A stretch of DNA of 64,000 bases from Pseudarthrobacter sp. NamE2 (GTDB lineage: Bacteria > Actinomycetota > Actinomycetes > Actinomycetales > Micrococcaceae), in the NCBI RefSeq assembly GCF_005796205.1, contig NZ_VAHN01000005.1, positions 124,001 through 188,000 of the forward strand, read 5' to 3'. This document shows positions 61,450-64,000 of the stretch, piece by piece (position 1 is the stretch's first letter; the number at the start of each line of letters is the position of its first letter). Made by a program: the position numbers and the translations under genes. The notes under the pieces were generated by a model. The model was not told the origin of the DNA and did no database searches. It saw only the letters and a list, made by a program, of their open reading frames with translations.

Positions 61450-61953
61450 ATGACTTCCGAGACCGTGGTGACCATCCTGTGCGGCCTGGCGATAGCGGTA
61501 GGGGTGGCCGGCACCGTTATCCCCGTCCTGCCCGGCAGCATCCTGATCGGTGCCAGCCTCCTGGCCTGGGCCATCTGGGGCGGTGCCGGGGCGGCGGGCT
61601 GGGTGGTTTTTGCGGTGGCCATGCTGTTCGTGGCCGCGGGGATGGCCGCCAGCGCGGTCCTGACCGGCAGGAAGCTGAAGCAGCACGCCATTCCCAGCCG
61701 CAGCATTGCGGCCGCCCTCGTGGCCGGCGTGGTGGGCATGTTTCTCATCCCGGTGGTGGGACTCTTCGTCGGGTTCGCGGCCGGCCTGCTGCTCAGCGAG
61801 TTCCTCCGGACCCGCACCATCGGCAGGGCCGCCACCTCCAGCTGGGCGGCGCTCAAGGCCACCGGGCTGGGCATGCTCGCCGAATTCGGGCTCGCCTGCC
61901 TTGCCGCCAGCACCTGGGTCATCGGCGTGTGGATCGCGGCCATCAGCGGCTGA
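61450..61953 (+). CDS. DUF456 membrane protein
   Basis: The protein has 167 aa with about four to five hydrophobic helices. The start VVTILCGLAIAVGVAGTVIPVLPGSILIGASLLAWA and the later FLIPVVGLFVGFAAGLLLSEFLR, with Gly-rich helix repeats, match the DUF456 family. The function is unknown. It starts 30 nt after the malic enzyme terminator and ends 42 nt before the next gene. Confidence 0.88.
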   Translation: MTSETVVTILCGLAIAVGVAGTVIPVLPGSILIGASLLAWAIWGGAGAAGWVVFAVAMLFVAAGMAASAVLTGRKLKQHAIPSRSIAAALVAGVVGMFLIPVVGLFVGFAAGLLLSEFLRTRTIGRAATSSWAALKATGLGMLAEFGLACLAASTWVIGVWIAAISG

Positions 61954-61995
61954 ACCGGTTGCACCACGGCGGAACCCGGGCGTAGAACAAGGGGC

Positions 61996-62370
61996 ATGAC
62001 TGAGCCTGAGACAGCACGGGAACACATTGCGGCCTGGATGGAGAACTACCAGGCCGCGTGGAGCAGCAACCGGCCGGAGGACATCCGGGCCCTCTTCACG
62101 CCCGACGCGCGGTATGAAACACGCCCCGGCGATCCCAACGCCTGGCTGGGCCAGGACGGCATCGTCGAAGGCTGGCTCGCGGCCCGCGACGAACCCGCCG
62201 ACTGGACCTTCAGCTGGAAGCTGCTGGGGGCCGACGGCGATACCGCCTTTGTGCAGGGCCTCACCACCTATGCCAACGACCAGCCCACCTACGACAATCT
62301 GTGGGTGGTGCGCTTCGATTCCTCCGGCCGCGCCAACTCTTTCACCGAATGGTTCATGGAGCGGGAATAA
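61996..62370 (+). CDS. NTF2-like/SnoaL-type protein
   Basis: The protein has 124 aa. The pattern WMENYQAAWSSNRPEDIRALFTPDARYETRPG, then GIVEGWL, WTFSWKLLGADGDTAFVQGLTTY and LWVVRFDSSGRANSFTEWFME is that of a cone-shaped NTF2-like fold (SnoaL, nuclear transport factor 2 family). Catalytic Asp or His residues cannot be assigned without a structure. Role unknown. Confidence 0.82.
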   Translation: MTEPETAREHIAAWMENYQAAWSSNRPEDIRALFTPDARYETRPGDPNAWLGQDGIVEGWLAARDEPADWTFSWKLLGADGDTAFVQGLTTYANDQPTYDNLWVVRFDSSGRANSFTEWFMERE

Positions 62371-62528
62371 CCGCTAAAGGCCAAGACCTCCGAGTTTGTC
62401 GCCAAGGCCGCCGGGAAGTTTACCCAGCAAGTCAGAGCTGAACTACTAAGGGTGCTTACCACTTTTGCTGAAAACAGCTGATCGGACAAGGGGTCAGCCA
62501 GCCCGGGCGTCCCGGTTAGCATGGAAAG

Positions 62529-63506
62529 ATGACCGCCGGGGACACTGCACCGATCTACTGGGACAGCCGGGACCTCACTCCCTTCGGCCACCCGCTGGTC
62601 CGCACGCCGGTTCATGACCTCGCCGGCGGAGTAGGCGGCCTGCTCTACGGCGTCCTGGGCGGACGGAACCCCGCGCTGCTGGCCATCGACGGCGACGTCC
62701 CGCGCCTGAAACTCCTCCTGCCCAAGCCTGCCAGGGCCGTCCACGAAGCTGTCTTCAGCAGCCGGGAACCTGACCGGCTGATCACCCTGGCCCGTGCCCA
62801 CCCCGGCTGGGCGGGGCTCTGCTACCTGATGGCGGGACTGCTCTCATACCAGCATGGCGGCTACCTGCGCGCCTCGGAACTCCTGCAGCGCGGCCTGACC
62901 ACCCGCAACGGGGACGACGCGAACCGCTACTCGTCCACGTACCTCACCAGAGTTGTCACCCGGATCGAAGTCGCCGAACGGGTTGAGGTGCCGGTCCTCT
63001 TCAGCGAGGAATCGGTATTCCTGGCACTGTCCCATGCCCTGCGCGAAACCGGCCGGACAGAAGCTGCGCTGGACGCGCTGACCGGATTGCCGCCGTCGCT
63101 TCCCATGGCGCTGGCACGATGCTCGCTTGCCTTGACGCTGGGCCGCAGCCGGACCGTGATCGATTGGACCGACGGCCTCCTGAACGCGGACGATCTGTCC
63201 GCGGCGCTGCTGCTGGTCAGGGCGCGTGCCCTTCGGCGTGAAGGGCGGTACGAGGCCGCGCACCAGGCCATCGGCGAGGTGTTGCGCCGCCGCAAGACGC
63301 ACCTGGCGCTGCGGAACGATGCCTTGACTGACCGGGCGCTGCTGCTGCTTGAATCCAGCCGGCGGTCACTGAACCCGCGTGACTGGGGAAGGCGCCGGCC
63401 GGATCCCGAGCCCCAGCGCGAGATCGCCGCGCCCATCCCGATCCGCAAGGACGAGGAGATGCGCCGGATCTGGGAACAGGACTGGAAGAAGCTCAGTGAC
63501 GACTAG
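62529..63506 (+). CDS. Uncharacterised helical-repeat-like protein
   Basis: The protein has 325 aa with no signal peptide or membrane helix. It contains a Gly-rich N-terminus, then alternating helices of TPR-like spacing (ASELLQRGLTTRNGDD, ETGRTEAALDALTGLPPSLP, LLLVRARALRREGRYEAAHQAIGEVLRRRKTHLALRNDALTD). The C-terminus is charged and ends EQDWKKLSDD. I do not recognise it with certainty. Its stop overlaps that of the convergent LysE gene by 3 nt. The 158-nt gap before it holds nothing clear. Confidence 0.7.
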   Translation: MTAGDTAPIYWDSRDLTPFGHPLVRTPVHDLAGGVGGLLYGVLGGRNPALLAIDGDVPRLKLLLPKPARAVHEAVFSSREPDRLITLARAHPGWAGLCYLMAGLLSYQHGGYLRASELLQRGLTTRNGDDANRYSSTYLTRVVTRIEVAERVEVPVLFSEESVFLALSHALRETGRTEAALDALTGLPPSLPMALARCSLALTLGRSRTVIDWTDGLLNADDLSAALLLVRARALRREGRYEAAHQAIGEVLRRRKTHLALRNDALTDRALLLLESSRRSLNPRDWGRRRPDPEPQREIAAPIPIRKDEEMRRIWEQDWKKLSDD

Positions 63507-64000
63507 CGGGTTGGTGCCAGCAGCGGCAGCAGCTGTTCGCCGAGCAGCACAACGCCCAGCAGCACCATAACGACGCCGCTCGCCAGCGTGACGGCACGGG
63601 CAGCCCCTGGCCGGCGCTGCAGCAGGGTGCGCGAGAGCAGCGCCACCGCCGTATATACCAGGCCCGCCAGGGCCACGAACGTCAACCCGAGCAGTCCCGA
63701 CTGTACCGGCACGGGCAGGGGCGCATCGGCGCTCACGAACTGAGGGATCAGCGCCACGTAGAACAGGAGTCCCTTGGGGTTGATGCCGCTGGTACCCATG
63801 CCTTGCAGGAAGGTGCGCAGCTGGCTGGCGGAAGGATGTCCGACGGCGGCTGCCGCACTAAAGGAAGCGCCGCTCCACGAGCGGAGGGTGCTGATGCCCA
63901 GCCACATCAGGTAGCCAGCGCCGGCAAGGGTTATCGGGCCCAGGACCCCGGGCATCCCGGCGAGTACGGCAGCGAGCCCGGCTACCAGCAGGGCGGTGTG
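63503..64000 (-). CDS. LysE/RhtB-family amino acid exporter (partial, 5' end outside window)
   Basis: At least 165 residues from the right edge to the TAG at 63503-63505. The stretch LVAGLAAVLAGMPGVLGPITLAGAGYLMWLGISTLRS and the later GMGTSGINPKGLLFYVALIPQFV carry family signatures (the conserved NPK in the central part). Four hydrophobic helices are visible. It exports an amino acid or homoserine lactone; substrate unknown. The 5' end is missing, so no start can be given. Confidence 0.88.
   Translation of the reverse strand, partial: HTALLVAGLAAVLAGMPGVLGPITLAGAGYLMWLGISTLRSWSGASFSAAAAVGHPSASQLRTFLQGMGTSGINPKGLLFYVALIPQFVSADAPLPVPVQSGLLGLTFVALAGLVYTAVALLSRTLLQRRPGAARAVTLASGVVMVLLGVVLLGEQLLPLLAPTR

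Overview
The window is 64 kb of very GC-rich DNA with dense, short-spaced genes, many GTG starts, frequent ATGA/TGATG stop-start overlaps and several apparently leaderless promoters. Together with the gene content (LigC-type ATP-dependent ligase, PucR beside alanine dehydrogenase, a 2-oxoacid dehydrogenase operon without E3, IdeR-like iron box, soluble Hanks kinase), this points to an actinobacterium, most likely a soil or plant-associated Micrococcaceae of the Arthrobacter/Pseudarthrobacter group. The genus is inference. The stretch looks chromosomal. I see no rRNA, tRNA, CRISPR array, transposase or phage module.

Layout. 1-6.3 kb: tail of a membrane protein, LigC ligase, then a minus-strand peptide/metallophore-type ABC importer behind an IdeR/DtxR-like box. 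6.4-12.9 kb: YjbR protein, three-gene proton-translocating transhydrogenase (pntAA-pntAB-pntB), lipid-kinase-like protein, ACT-domain membrane protein, FUSC transporter. 12.8-17.3 kb: a decayed gene end with a 28-bp tandem duplication, then a minus-strand ferric/phosphonate/polyamine-type ABC importer with a fused double permease. 17.3-24.2 kb: GNAT, MarR with palindromic sites, small protein coupled to a soluble Ser/Thr kinase, histidine phosphatase, purB, a WXG100-like protein plus a lipase-like protein, small holin-like membrane protein. 24.3-27.7 kb: a pectin-degradation operon behind two LacI-type operators, including a fused SGNH esterase-pectin methylesterase. 27.8-33.4 kb: aminotransferase and E1alpha-E1beta-E2 of a 2-oxoacid dehydrogenase, preceded by a large dyad. 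33.3-37.9 kb: small membrane protein, UspA, PLP aminotransferase, GerMN lipoprotein, divergent FMN reductase/TetR pair.

37.9-44.3 kb: an oligopeptide-type ABC importer (two permeases, fused double ATPase, lipoprotein) behind a structured leader and closed by a very strong terminator. 44.3-49.3 kb: Gfo/Idh/MocA oxidoreductase, alanine dehydrogenase with divergent PucR regulator, excisionase-like HTH protein, alpha/beta hydrolase. 49.3-55.3 kb: mannitol uptake and entry into glycolysis (ptsI, TetR regulator, mtlA, mtlD), followed by a relic of a siderophore-binding protein. 55.6-59.9 kb: sugar porter, RraA-like protein, second MFS transporter, TetR regulator. 59.9-64 kb: malic enzyme, DUF456 protein, NTF2-like protein, an uncharacterised helical-repeat protein, and a LysE exporter cut by the window end.

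Taken together the genes describe a heterotroph using plant-derived carbon: pectin (lyase, methylesterase, esterase), mannitol (PTS), sugars (MFS), peptides (two importers), amino acids (Ald, aminotransferases, oxoacid dehydrogenase), with redox balance through Pnt and malic enzyme. Iron-linked control is suggested for the first peptide-type importer.
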